The translations under genes were made by a program, and so were the position numbers. The notes beneath the pieces were generated by a model. The model saw only the letters and a list, made by a program, of their open reading frames with translations. It was not told the DNA's origin and ran no database searches. A stretch of 34,170 bases of DNA from Christensenella intestinihominis (GTDB lineage: Bacteria > Bacillota > Clostridia > Christensenellales > Christensenellaceae): assembly GCF_001678845.1 (NCBI RefSeq), contig NZ_MAIQ01000015.1:1-34170 (forward strand), written 5' to 3'. This document shows positions 7,957 to 16,461 of this stretch, one piece after another; positions within the stretch are counted from its first letter, which is position 1, and each line of letters starts with the position of its first letter.

Positions 7957-9565
7957 AATCCGGATTTTTGAGGCGGAATTCCGTGGGAGTGTAGCCGCTT
8001 TGTTTTTTAAAGATTTTATCGAAATATTTTGAATTTGAAAAACCGCATTTGACAGCGATATCCGCAATTTTTTGTTCCGGGTCCTTAAGCAGGCGCTTCG
8101 CCTCCTCGATACGCAGGTTTGTCAGGCATTGCAGGAAGCTTTTGCCATAATATTGCTTGAAAAGGGAACTTAAATAGCTTGGCGTGAGCTGTACCTGCTC
8201 GGCCGCGTCATTGAGGCCGATGTCCGAAGCGTAATTTTCCTGGAGGTAGCGGAGCACACGCTGGATGATATCCTTGTACTTTTCGTTGCGGTTGGCGGAG
8301 ATACTGCGGATGATTTCAAGGATCAAGTCGTCAAGGTCCTTTTTTGTGACGAACATATGCTCCGGGGATGCGGATTTTTTCCTGACATCCTCCAGCAGGC
8401 TGAGCAGGCGTTTCCCGGAAATGCCGGATTCATAAATAAATTCCTCCAGATGCAGGATCAGCCCGCGCAGCGCAAGGTGTTGGGTATGGCGCTGGAACTG
8501 GCCGGAAGAAAACAGGAGGTCAAAGAACAGCCCGGTGTTGGCGGAGGCAAGGGCATAATCGGAAGACGAAATATTCTGGAGAATATTTTTTTCGATATCG
8601 AGCAGGGAAAGCTGCGTGGAGGTATGGCTCGAAAACACCTCGGTGTAGCAGCGCACCGGCGAGGCGGATTGGTAAAAGCGGTCGTGCAGCGTGGTGGCGG
8701 CCTCGCGGAAAGCATCGGGAAGCCCGGCTTCACTGTTGTGTACGCCGGAAAGCCCCATGGTGACCGAAATATGGTTGGAGTCGGTGAGGAATTGCAGGAT
8801 GCGCTCCGACCGTTCCGTCACCTCTTCGCTGAACTCCACCTCGCGCGGGGCATGCTCGGAAGCGATTACGCCGCACAGCAGGTCTGTATTATTCTGGGCG
8901 AAAAAAATGTCATAGCCCGTATATTCGTTGGAAAAAAGCTCGCGCAGGGAAAGCACGAAACAGTTGAAGTCCAGCGCGGACATGCTTGAAGCGGAGTCGC
9001 AGCCGATCGCAAAACACATATAGGAAGAGGAAAAGGAACGAATATGGAATAAATCCAGCGTTTGCCGGATTTCCTCCTGGGAGCGGAGCCGCTCCTGCGC
9101 AATTTCAGTGAAAAAGTGCTCCAAAAGATACGCGCGGTTCTGCTCGATTTGCGCGGCCATCGATTCTTCCCGCCGCTGGGCCTCACGCTCCCGGTCCAGC
9201 GCGCCAACCGCGGTGAGGAGGGCGCGGTTCAGCTCCTGGGGATCGACGGGCTTGCAGATATAATCGACAGAGCCGTAGGTAAGGGCCGGACGGAGGTATT
9301 CGTAGTCATCATAGCCGCTGATTACGATGACCTTTTTTTCAATGTTGTTTTCCTTTAATTCATGGATGAGCGCGATGCCATCCATCACCGGCATTTTGAT
9401 GTCCGTGATAATGATATCGGGGTCCTGGCTGATTATGAGCTCCGAGGCCTCGAGGCCATTTTTTGCAAGGCCGCACACGGTAAGGGGCAGATGCTCGTAA
9501 TCAATGGAAAATTCGATGTTTTTGCGGATCAGGCTTTCGTCGTCAACGATTAAAACTTTATACAT
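7955..9565 (-). CDS. AraC-family response regulator (YesN-type)
   Basis: The 536-residue protein has an N-terminal receiver domain with acidic residues D8-D9, phosphoacceptor D55 in ITDIKMP, S83 and K105. A ~300-residue middle region follows, and the C-terminal ~100 residues carry a double helix-turn-helix AraC domain (LNDAAEQVQLTPSYLSSLFK and IADIAVKCGFSNSKYFDKIFK). It should be phosphorylated by the kinase encoded just upstream and then activate sugar genes. The start has GGAGG five bases away, and its first 8 bases overlap the end of the kinase gene, which implies translational coupling. Likely targets are the divergent lipoprotein-GH3-transporter operon and perhaps the convergent GH3 gene. 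The family call is firm; the inducer is unknown. Confidence 0.93.
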   Translation of the reverse strand: MYKVLIVDDESLIRKNIEFSIDYEHLPLTVCGLAKNGLEASELIISQDPDIIITDIKMPVMDGIALIHELKENNIEKKVIVISGYDDYEYLRPALTYGSVDYICKPVDPQELNRALLTAVGALDREREAQRREESMAAQIEQNRAYLLEHFFTEIAQERLRSQEEIRQTLDLFHIRSFSSSYMCFAIGCDSASSMSALDFNCFVLSLRELFSNEYTGYDIFFAQNNTDLLCGVIASEHAPREVEFSEEVTERSERILQFLTDSNHISVTMGLSGVHNSEAGLPDAFREAATTLHDRFYQSASPVRCYTEVFSSHTSTQLSLLDIEKNILQNISSSDYALASANTGLFFDLLFSSGQFQRHTQHLALRGLILHLEEFIYESGISGKRLLSLLEDVRKKSASPEHMFVTKKDLDDLILEIIRSISANRNEKYKDIIQRVLRYLQENYASDIGLNDAAEQVQLTPSYLSSLFKQYYGKSFLQCLTNLRIEEAKRLLKDPEQKIADIAVKCGFSNSKYFDKIFKKQSGYTPTEFRLKNPD

Positions 9566-11363
9566 TGGGTCCTCCGTTTTGTTCTTCGTAAGGCAGGATG
9601 ATCGTTACTTTTGTATAATGCCCGGCAGATGAGGTAAAGGAAATTCCATACTGCGCGCCATAGCGGAGCCGTATCCTCTGGTGGATATTATAAATTCCAT
9701 AGATATCGTTTCCGGGTTTGGTGTCCGGCTGCAGCGTTTCCTCAATCCTTTGCAGGGTTTCCGCGCCGATGCCGCAGCCGTTGTCGATAACCTCGATCAC
9801 GAGCCGGTCTCCCCGGCGGAAAGAGCGAATGGCAATGATGCAGTTTTCTTCCTTATATTCAAAGCCGTGGATGATTGAATTTTCGACCAGGGGCTGCAGG
9901 AGCAGCTTGATTACAGGCTGGTTTTCCGTTTCCGCGCCGATCCGGCAGATAAGACGGAATTTCCCGTCGTACCGGATATTCTGGATATAGAGGTAGTTCC
10001 GTACGCGCTCAATTTCCTGGTTCAGCGTTAAGAAGGCGTTTCCCTTATTGACGCTCAGGCGGAGCATATGGGAAAGGGCGAGCACAAGCTGGCTGATGTC
10101 CTTATATCCGCGCAGGATTGCGAGGCTGTTGATCGATTCCAGCGTGTTATACAGGAAATGCGGATTGATTTGCTCCTGGAGCGCGTTGATTTCAACCATC
10201 TGCTTGGCAATTTGCTCGGCGGAAAGCTCGTCGATCGTATCCTGCAGTTTTTTCAGCGTGTTGTTGAACTGCAGGGAAAGCTGGTTGATTTCGTCCGTAC
10301 CCCGCACGGGCGCGCGCACGGAGAAGTCGCCCTTTTCCACCTGCGGAAGCATCGCCGAAAGCCTTGTGATAGCGGAGGTAAGGCCGCGCGAGAAGAAAAA
10401 GCTCAGGAGCGTGCCGATCACCATGGACAGCAAAAAGGTCATTAGAATAATATAGAAAAGATTCGCCAGGTTATTATCGATATAATCGAAGGGTGTGAAG
10501 CTGACGAGATACCAGTCATAATTCTTCGAGGGAGACCAGTTGACCAGATAGTCCACATTGTTGATGGTGAACGAAAAGGAGTTCTGCTGCGCGAGGATAT
10601 GGTCGACAAAGGGCAGGTGGGCGGTATAAATATCCAAAAAGGAGTTTTTGGAATGTGCAATGGCTGTTCCTTCGTTATCCATAATCAGGTAGGAGGAGCC
10701 GGATTCATTGCTTTCAACGGTGAGGGCGTCCGTCAGGGCGGATTCTTTGAGATTAACCAGCATCAGCGCGCCCGGCTCCCCGGCTTCATCGTAGGAGATT
10801 CTTGCATTGCATAAAATCCTGTTGTTTTCCGTCAGCAGGTGCGAGGTTGTGTAATAATCATAAATCCATACCGGATCGCCCTTTTGCGCCTCCGCAAGCT
10901 GGAAAATGGAGCTTAGCCTGATCGAATCCCAGGCATAATCGAACAGCTTGCCCTGGTGGAGGCTTACCGCCTGCGCGCGTGAGATGTAGATGGATGAAAG
11001 GTCGTCGTTGGAGTCCATCAGGACATTGAGCAGCTCGTTGGGAACCGTGGAGGCCGCCTTGGATTGCTCTATATCGGAAAAATCCGTGTTCAGGTAGCCG
11101 TTGATGACGGTGTTTTCATAAAGCGCCGCGGAGGTCTGTTCTACGGCGTTCATGCTCTGGGAAATGTTGTCGTCAATTTTGGAAAGCGTTCCGTAAAGCT
11201 GCTGGCTGATCTCTTTGGTGAGGATATCACGGTAAAAAACGTAACCGAAGCCTTCCGCAATCAGTGTCACGATGATTACGAGCAGCAGGAAGAAGCAGAC
11301 GGTTTTTCGCCGGAAGGGAATACTGAAATACCAAAATGACAGCTTGCTCAAAAAACGATCCAT
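9558..11363 (-). CDS. Sensor histidine kinase (YesM-type)
   Basis: The 601-residue membrane kinase has TM1 (about 20-42), an extracellular sensor region of ~255 residues, TM2 (about 301-326), a HAMP linker (about 327-380) and a His_kinase domain with QINPHFLYNTLES (phospho-site H402). A HATPase_c domain follows, with an N box at LLQPLVENSIIHG and a G box at VIDNGCGIG. Such LytS/YesM-type kinases usually pair with AraC-type regulators and sense sugars or glycans, directly or through a binding protein. GGGAG lies eight bases before the ATG. It forms an operon with the overlapping response-regulator gene, and its divergent neighbour is a sugar-binding lipoprotein that could be its sensory partner. 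Confidence 0.93.
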   Translation of the reverse strand: MDRFLSKLSFWYFSIPFRRKTVCFFLLLVIIVTLIAEGFGYVFYRDILTKEISQQLYGTLSKIDDNISQSMNAVEQTSAALYENTVINGYLNTDFSDIEQSKAASTVPNELLNVLMDSNDDLSSIYISRAQAVSLHQGKLFDYAWDSIRLSSIFQLAEAQKGDPVWIYDYYTTSHLLTENNRILCNARISYDEAGEPGALMLVNLKESALTDALTVESNESGSSYLIMDNEGTAIAHSKNSFLDIYTAHLPFVDHILAQQNSFSFTINNVDYLVNWSPSKNYDWYLVSFTPFDYIDNNLANLFYIILMTFLLSMVIGTLLSFFFSRGLTSAITRLSAMLPQVEKGDFSVRAPVRGTDEINQLSLQFNNTLKKLQDTIDELSAEQIAKQMVEINALQEQINPHFLYNTLESINSLAILRGYKDISQLVLALSHMLRLSVNKGNAFLTLNQEIERVRNYLYIQNIRYDGKFRLICRIGAETENQPVIKLLLQPLVENSIIHGFEYKEENCIIAIRSFRRGDRLVIEVIDNGCGIGAETLQRIEETLQPDTKPGNDIYGIYNIHQRIRLRYGAQYGISFTSSAGHYTKVTIILPYEEQNGGPNV

Positions 11364-11436
11364 TATTAAACTCCCTGTATAAAAACACCAAAAAATGAAT
11401 GAGAAATTACATATAAAACTAAATCTATCATAACAC

Positions 11437-11501
11437 GATACCCCGGACGGGCGGTATCCCTTTTTTTTACGATTGGAAAGGGGAAAGCGGGAATCGTAAA
11501 A
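11437..11501. promoter_or_regulatory. Two inverted repeats in the divergent control region
   Basis: ttttacgatt (11465-11474) and aatcgtaaaa (11492-11501) are perfect inverted 10-mers. gatacc (11437-11442) and ggtatc (11453-11458) form a second dyad. Both lie between the kinase gene and the divergent lipoprotein operon, upstream of the likely -35 at 11531, where an activator such as the YesN-type regulator would bind. Confidence 0.4.
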
Positions 11502-11530
11502 TAATACACCCTATTCCAAAGAATTTTGAG

Positions 11531-11559
11531 TATACAGGAGGGCCTTTTTTCAGTATGAT
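11531..11559 (+). promoter_or_regulatory. Likely promoter of the sugar-uptake operon
   Basis: tataca (11531-11536), a 17-base spacer and tatgat (11554-11559) lie 50 bases before the lipoprotein ATG. The weak -35 box suits a promoter that needs an activator. Confidence 0.45.
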
Positions 11560-11609
11560 GAAAACAGCAAGCAAGACTTGCTCAATTCCGGAATGAAGAG
11601 TGATCACAA

Positions 11610-12620
11610 ATGAAAAAACAATATGGAACGGTTACGGGCCGCATCAAGCGGGCCGTAGCAATAGGAATGGCGGCTATCTGCCTGTTGGCTTTGTGTGCAT
11701 GCCGTACAACGGAAGGCGCTATCGTATTTGAAGAAGAATCGGTAACGGAAGTGGGAACAGACATGAAGATCATGTTTATTACGCCGCTTGCGAAGCACCC
11801 GATCTGGCTGGAAGCCAAAGCGGGGGCGGAGGACGCCGGGAAAGAACTGGGAGCCACCATTACATGGCGCGGGCCGGATATCACGGATTCAAGCTACATG
11901 GTTGATGTCATGGAAGAGGCGATTGACCAGGACTACGATGCGATTATCGTATACCCGATCGAGCCGGAGCTGTTTGTGGACGTTATGGAGAAAGCAAAGA
12001 AAACCGGCATACCGGTTGTAACGATCTGCGGCGATTCCGCTCCCGGGCTGCGCGATTCCTATGTGGGTACGGATGTAGAGCGGTTTGGACAGGAAGCGGC
12101 CGAGCTGATCGGACAAAAATCGGGCGGCCGGGCGAACGTTGCGGTCCTGTGCACGGATTACGACGTGATTAACCAAATCCAGGAATACGAGGCGTTTTTA
12201 AAAGTTCTGGAAGAGAAATATCCGGATGTGAAGGTAGTGGTCCGGGAGACGGACAATACGGATTCCTTGAAAGCGGTTCAAAGGACGTATGAGATACTTG
12301 AGAACTATCCGGAAATCGATTTTTTCTGGTCCATGGAAGGCGCGGGCGCGCCGGGCGTCGTCCAGGTCTTAAAAGAAAAGGACATGCTGGACAAGGTTAC
12401 GGTGCTCGGGACGGATTCAATGGAACCGATGCTGGACGCTATTGAAGCGGGAGAAGCATGGGGGTCGCTGGCACAGAACTTTTATAAGATGGGAAAGCTC
12501 GCGGTGGAAAACGCAGTAAACCATGTAAGCGGGAACGACGTGCCGGACACGACGGATTCGGGCTTTGTGTTTATTACACAGGAAAATGTGCAATCGTACC
12601 GGAATGAAAGTATTTTTTGA
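11610..12620 (+). CDS. Sugar-binding lipoprotein (Peripla_BP_4 type), possible sensor component
   Basis: The 336-residue protein has a lipoprotein signal (basic start, hydrophobic core, lipobox LALC at about 26-29). A type-I periplasmic-binding fold like RbsB/XylF follows (MKIMFITPLAKHPIWLEAKAGAEDAG, then YDAIIVYPIEP). It should bind a sugar at the outer face of the membrane. It is separate from the transporter block and lies divergent to the YesM/YesN genes. The operon also encodes a second binding lipoprotein, so this copy may serve as a sensor for the kinase, as XylFII does for LytS in Clostridium; that role is inference. The ribosome site is weak (gaagag). The next gene begins 21 bases downstream. 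Confidence 0.85.
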   Translation: MKKQYGTVTGRIKRAVAIGMAAICLLALCACRTTEGAIVFEEESVTEVGTDMKIMFITPLAKHPIWLEAKAGAEDAGKELGATITWRGPDITDSSYMVDVMEEAIDQDYDAIIVYPIEPELFVDVMEKAKKTGIPVVTICGDSAPGLRDSYVGTDVERFGQEAAELIGQKSGGRANVAVLCTDYDVINQIQEYEAFLKVLEEKYPDVKVVVRETDNTDSLKAVQRTYEILENYPEIDFFWSMEGAGAPGVVQVLKEKDMLDKVTVLGTDSMEPMLDAIEAGEAWGSLAQNFYKMGKLAVENAVNHVSGNDVPDTTDSGFVFITQENVQSYRNESIF

Positions 12621-12641
12621 ACAAAAAAAGCAGGAGGCACT

Positions 12642-15053
12642 ATGGAAAAGTTAAAAGACCGCAGTTCTGTAAAAAAGATCATAGGACAAATGACACTTGA
12701 AGAAAAAGCAAGCGTTTTGACCGGAGGGTCTCTTTTTTTCGGCACCGGACTGGAAAAATATGGGATTCCGTCCCTGTATTTCCTGGACGGGGGCACGGGT
12801 GCAAATTATTTCCAGATGTATCTGGACTGTTTTTGCAAAAACCATGAAATGTCTACGGAAGGCGGGGGCGCCATTTTCGATATCAATTCGGAAGCCCAGG
12901 TCGTCCCGGAGCTGCTTGCGCTCGACGCGGACGAACAGGCGGCGGCGCAGGCTGACGGGGAGACCCGCAAAGAAGTCGCCGCGATGAAAGAAAGAATGAA
13001 GGCGTATATCCCCGGGGGCGTGATGCCGGGCTGCTTCCCGCCGGGAATCCTGCTCGGGGCGACCTGGGACAGGGAAAATATCCGCAGGGTGGGCAACGCG
13101 CTTGGAAAAGAGGCGAATTATTATGGGGTCGACGTACTGCTGGGGACCCCTAATGTCAATATTCACCGCGACCCCCTCGGCGGGCGGGTGTTTGAAGGAT
13201 ATTCCGAAGACCCCTGCCTGGTGTCGGAACTGGCCCCTGAGCTCGTGACGGGCGTACAGGAGGAGGGCGTGCTTGCCAACCCCAAGCACTTTGCGGCCAA
13301 CAACCAGGAAACCGACAGGAGGGGCGTAAACGAGACAATCGGGAAACGCGCGCTGTATGAAATTTATTTTCCGGGTTTCAAAGCCTGTGTGCAGAAAGGA
13401 AAGAGCAAAACCGTTATGAGTGCGTATAACGCAATCAACGGGGAATGCTGCGCAATGAACCATTGGCTGCTGACCGATGTGCTGCGCGGCGAATGGGGCT
13501 TTGACGGCTTCGTCGTATCGGACTGGGGCGGCGTGTACGACCAGGTCGAAGCGCTTAGGGCCGGGAACGATTTTGATATGCCGGGGCCGCGAAACACCGC
13601 GCCCATCGTGGAGGCGGTCAAAGATGGAAGACTGCCGGAAGAGGCGCTCGATACGGCGCTTGAGCGGGTCCTTGGTATGATGCTCGAAGCCCCGGTCATG
13701 ACGGGAAAAAAGACGGAAAAGATCGACCTTGAGGACTCCCGGCAGGCGGCGTATGACGCGGCAAAAGAGGGGATCGTCCTTTTAAAGAACGAGGGAGGTA
13801 CGCTCCCGTTTCCGGAAGATGCAAACATTAGCTTTTTTGGAAGTAAAAGCAGGAAGTTTATCGAAGCGGGCGGCGGCAGCGCGAATGTTATCACCGACCG
13901 GACGAGCAATGTGTATGATTGCTGCCGCGACATTGCCGGGGACGGCCGCGTGCGCTTCGGCGAAATCACCGAGGATACGGACGCGGTGGTGGTTACGGTG
14001 GGCGTGATCGGCCAGGAAGGCTTTGACCGCGCGTCGCTGAAAATAGACGCGGAGGATGAAAAGGTACTGAAGGACGCCCTCGGGAAGGCAAAAAAAGCCG
14101 GAAAGAAAACGGTCGTGATCTTGAACGTATGCGGGCCGGTGGACGTAAGGGGCTTCATTGACGATACGGACGCGCTGCTGTGCGTGTTCATCCCCGGAAT
14201 GGAGGGCGGCCGCGCGGCGGCGGATATCCTCTACGGAACGGTAAATCCTTCGGGCAAGCTGCCCCTGACCTTCCCCAAACGGTATGAGGATTGCCCGACC
14301 TACGGGAATTTCCCGGGACGGGGCGGCAAGGTCATGTATGGCGAGGGCATTTTCGTGGGCTACCGCTACTATGATTTGAAAGGGATTGAACCGATGTTCC
14401 CCTTTGGATTCGGGCTTTCCTATACGCAATTTGAAATCGGCGGGCTGCATTTGGACCGCGATTGTATGAATGCGGATATGGAAGGCGACGACCTTTCCGT
14501 AACGGTGAAGGTGAAAAATACCGGAAGCCGCGGCGGAAAAGAGGTGGTCCAGCTTTATATCGCACAGGAAAAGCCGACGCTGGTAAAGCCGCCCAAGGAG
14601 CTGAAGGCGTTCCGCAAGGTTTGGCTTGAGCCGGGGCAGGAAAAGGAAATTACATTTACGATCACCGCCGATATGCTGAAAAGCTATGACGACGGCACGG
14701 AAAAGTGGCAGGTCGAGCCGGGATATTACAAGGTGCTGGCAGGAAATTCTTCGCGGAATATCTGCGCGGAGGTGCCCTTTGAAGTGAAGGGCTATAACCC
14801 TTACGGCGTGAACGAAGATACCCCGCTTGGAAAGCTCGTTATCATTCCCGGCGCGCTGGACGAGCTGATGAAGCATTGCCCCGAAGGCAGGCTGACGCGG
14901 GAAAGCGTGGAACTCAGCATTCTCTTTGCGGCGACGGGCAAGCTCAGCGAGTATTGGGACAAGGTAATCGCTCCGGCAATGGAAGGCGTTGGGGAAGACG
15001 AGAAGCAGAAGCGTTACCGCACAATGCTGGCGGCAATGAACCGTTTCCATTAA
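12642..15053 (+). CDS. Glycoside hydrolase family 3, long form with C-terminal helical tail
   Basis: The 803-residue enzyme should release terminal sugars from imported saccharides. It has the GH3 TIM-barrel motifs (GRVFEGYSEDP, NPKHFAANNQET) and nucleophile D294 in GFVVSDWGG, a second alpha/beta domain (GMEGGRAAADILYG), then FGFGLSYTQFE and a fibronectin-III-like domain. Unusual parts are an insert at about residues 51-125 rich in Asp/Ala/Glu and ~85 extra C-terminal residues (from NEDTPLGKLVI to the end) that look helical. AGGAGG precedes the ATG at good spacing. No signal peptide is seen, so it is probably cytoplasmic and works behind the transporter in the same operon. Domain order resembles BglB-type beta-glucosidases, but the specificity is unknown. 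Confidence 0.92.
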   Translation: MEKLKDRSSVKKIIGQMTLEEKASVLTGGSLFFGTGLEKYGIPSLYFLDGGTGANYFQMYLDCFCKNHEMSTEGGGAIFDINSEAQVVPELLALDADEQAAAQADGETRKEVAAMKERMKAYIPGGVMPGCFPPGILLGATWDRENIRRVGNALGKEANYYGVDVLLGTPNVNIHRDPLGGRVFEGYSEDPCLVSELAPELVTGVQEEGVLANPKHFAANNQETDRRGVNETIGKRALYEIYFPGFKACVQKGKSKTVMSAYNAINGECCAMNHWLLTDVLRGEWGFDGFVVSDWGGVYDQVEALRAGNDFDMPGPRNTAPIVEAVKDGRLPEEALDTALERVLGMMLEAPVMTGKKTEKIDLEDSRQAAYDAAKEGIVLLKNEGGTLPFPEDANISFFGSKSRKFIEAGGGSANVITDRTSNVYDCCRDIAGDGRVRFGEITEDTDAVVVTVGVIGQEGFDRASLKIDAEDEKVLKDALGKAKKAGKKTVVILNVCGPVDVRGFIDDTDALLCVFIPGMEGGRAAADILYGTVNPSGKLPLTFPKRYEDCPTYGNFPGRGGKVMYGEGIFVGYRYYDLKGIEPMFPFGFGLSYTQFEIGGLHLDRDCMNADMEGDDLSVTVKVKNTGSRGGKEVVQLYIAQEKPTLVKPPKELKAFRKVWLEPGQEKEITFTITADMLKSYDDGTEKWQVEPGYYKVLAGNSSRNICAEVPFEVKGYNPYGVNEDTPLGKLVIIPGALDELMKHCPEGRLTRESVELSILFAATGKLSEYWDKVIAPAMEGVGEDEKQKRYRTMLAAMNRFH

Positions 15054-15116
15054 ATATAAAGAGTCTTGAACGTTTTGTGGAATCACAAAAAACGAAAAAT
15101 ATTAGGAGGAAAAACA

Positions 15117-16355
15117 ATGAAAAAAACACTCATGGTAGTATTGGCGCTGGTAATCGTATGCGCATGTTTCTTGACGGCATGCACGGAAGCTCCGGCATCG
15201 ACAGGAGGAACGGCGGAAAGCTCTGCGCCTGAGGAAAGTTCGGCGGCGGAAAGCGCGGAACCGGCCGGCGGGGCAAGCGAAGCGGCAGGAAGCGGAACCG
15301 GCGGCCAATTGCTGATCGGCCATAACAACATCCTGAAAGGGAACTATTCGGTCGATATCCTGGAAAATACAATCCAGGCAACCTGCGATGCACTGGATAT
15401 CGAACTGATGGTAACCAACGATGAAACACAGGTGGAGAAATCCGTAACGAACGTGGACAACATGATCGCCGCAGGCGTGGACGGACTCATCTTCCTCGGG
15501 ATGTCCGATACGCTGTTCCCGGTGATTGCCGAGAAATGCGAGGCGGCAAACGTACCGTTTGCGATCGTAGACCATATCCCGGCGGACGATGTGGCGGCAC
15601 AGCTCCAGGAAAGCCCGATGTATGTGGGCGGCGCTGTAACGGACGATTCCGTTACGGGGAAGACCATCGGCGAATATGCGGCGTCACAGGGCTGCAAGAA
15701 GGCAATTGTCGTAACGGCGCTCAACACGGACCCGACGCACATCAAACGCGTGGAAGGCTTCACGGAAGCGTTTGAGGCGGCAGGCGGCGAGGTTCTGGAC
15801 GTTGGCTGGGGCGAACCCACGGTAGACAAGGCTCTGACCCGCGCGAACGACCTGCTGACGGCGCATCCGGATGTTGACTGCGTATATGGAACCAACGGCG
15901 ACGTAGCTTCGGCGACCATCCAGGCCCTGGAAAAGCATCCCGAGGTAAATGCGAAAATGTTTGCGACCGACCTTGACCCCGCTGTTCTGGAAGGCCTCGA
16001 AAGCGGAGTCGTTGCCGCGGCAAACGGCGCGCACTGGGTTGGCGGAGATTTTGCGGCGGAGCTGCTGATTAATTACCTTGAAGGGAACCCGATCAAGGAC
16101 GCCGACGGAAAAGCGCCCCTGTTCAAGGTAAGCGCCGCGGTGCTCCCGAGCAGCCTCGTGGACCTTTACAACCAGTTCTGGATTAACTCGCAGCCGTTCT
16201 CCGACGAAGAGATGCAGGCAATGGTTGGCCCTGGCGTAACCTATGACACGTTCAACGATGCAATTTCGGGCTATACTGTGGAAAGCAGGCTGCAGGCAAA
16301 GGTAGACGCCGGACTGCTGACGCAGGAAGAGCTGGACGCGGCCCTGGCCGACTGA
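15117..16355 (+). CDS. Sugar ABC transporter substrate-binding lipoprotein
   Basis: The 412-residue lipoprotein has a lipobox FLTAC, then a ~45-residue Ser/Ala/Glu/Gly linker, then a periplasmic-binding domain of the ribose/xylose type (LLIGHNNILKGNYSVDILEN, DNMIAAGVDGLIFLGMSD). It should deliver a sugar to the permeases encoded just downstream. The start at 15117 is chosen because AGGAGG lies seven bases upstream; an earlier in-frame ATG at 15066 has no such site and would spoil the signal peptide. A strong hairpin follows the gene, a common way to keep binding-protein levels above those of the membrane subunits. Confidence 0.92.
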   Translation: MKKTLMVVLALVIVCACFLTACTEAPASTGGTAESSAPEESSAAESAEPAGGASEAAGSGTGGQLLIGHNNILKGNYSVDILENTIQATCDALDIELMVTNDETQVEKSVTNVDNMIAAGVDGLIFLGMSDTLFPVIAEKCEAANVPFAIVDHIPADDVAAQLQESPMYVGGAVTDDSVTGKTIGEYAASQGCKKAIVVTALNTDPTHIKRVEGFTEAFEAAGGEVLDVGWGEPTVDKALTRANDLLTAHPDVDCVYGTNGDVASATIQALEKHPEVNAKMFATDLDPAVLEGLESGVVAAANGAHWVGGDFAAELLINYLEGNPIKDADGKAPLFKVSAAVLPSSLVDLYNQFWINSQPFSDEEMQAMVGPGVTYDTFNDAISGYTVESRLQAKVDAGLLTQEELDAALAD

Positions 16356-16369
16356 CAAAAAGGAAAAAA

Positions 16370-16413
16370 GATACGGCACGCCCTCCCTTAAGGCGGAGGG
16401 CGCGCCTTGTATC
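16370..16413 (+). other. Intercistronic hairpin between binding protein and permease genes
   Basis: gatac and gtatc close a long stem whose core is cgccctcc / ggagggcg around cttaaggc. No T-run follows directly, so it more likely protects the upstream mRNA or reduces read-through than fully terminates. Confidence 0.6.
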
Positions 16414-16461
16414 GGCATTTGGTTCCCTTTTTGCGAAAGGAGCCGTAGGAGGGAGGTTGCT

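Noticed and set aside
8357-8989. 210-residue plus-strand frame antisense to the response regulator
   Set aside because: The minus-strand protein has clear receiver and AraC motifs; the plus-strand frame is a GC-driven shadow with no motif.
13782-15086. 434-residue minus-strand frame antisense to the second GH3 gene
   Set aside because: The plus strand has intact GH3 motifs, ribosome site and operon context; the antisense frame is rich in His/Arg as expected for a shadow.
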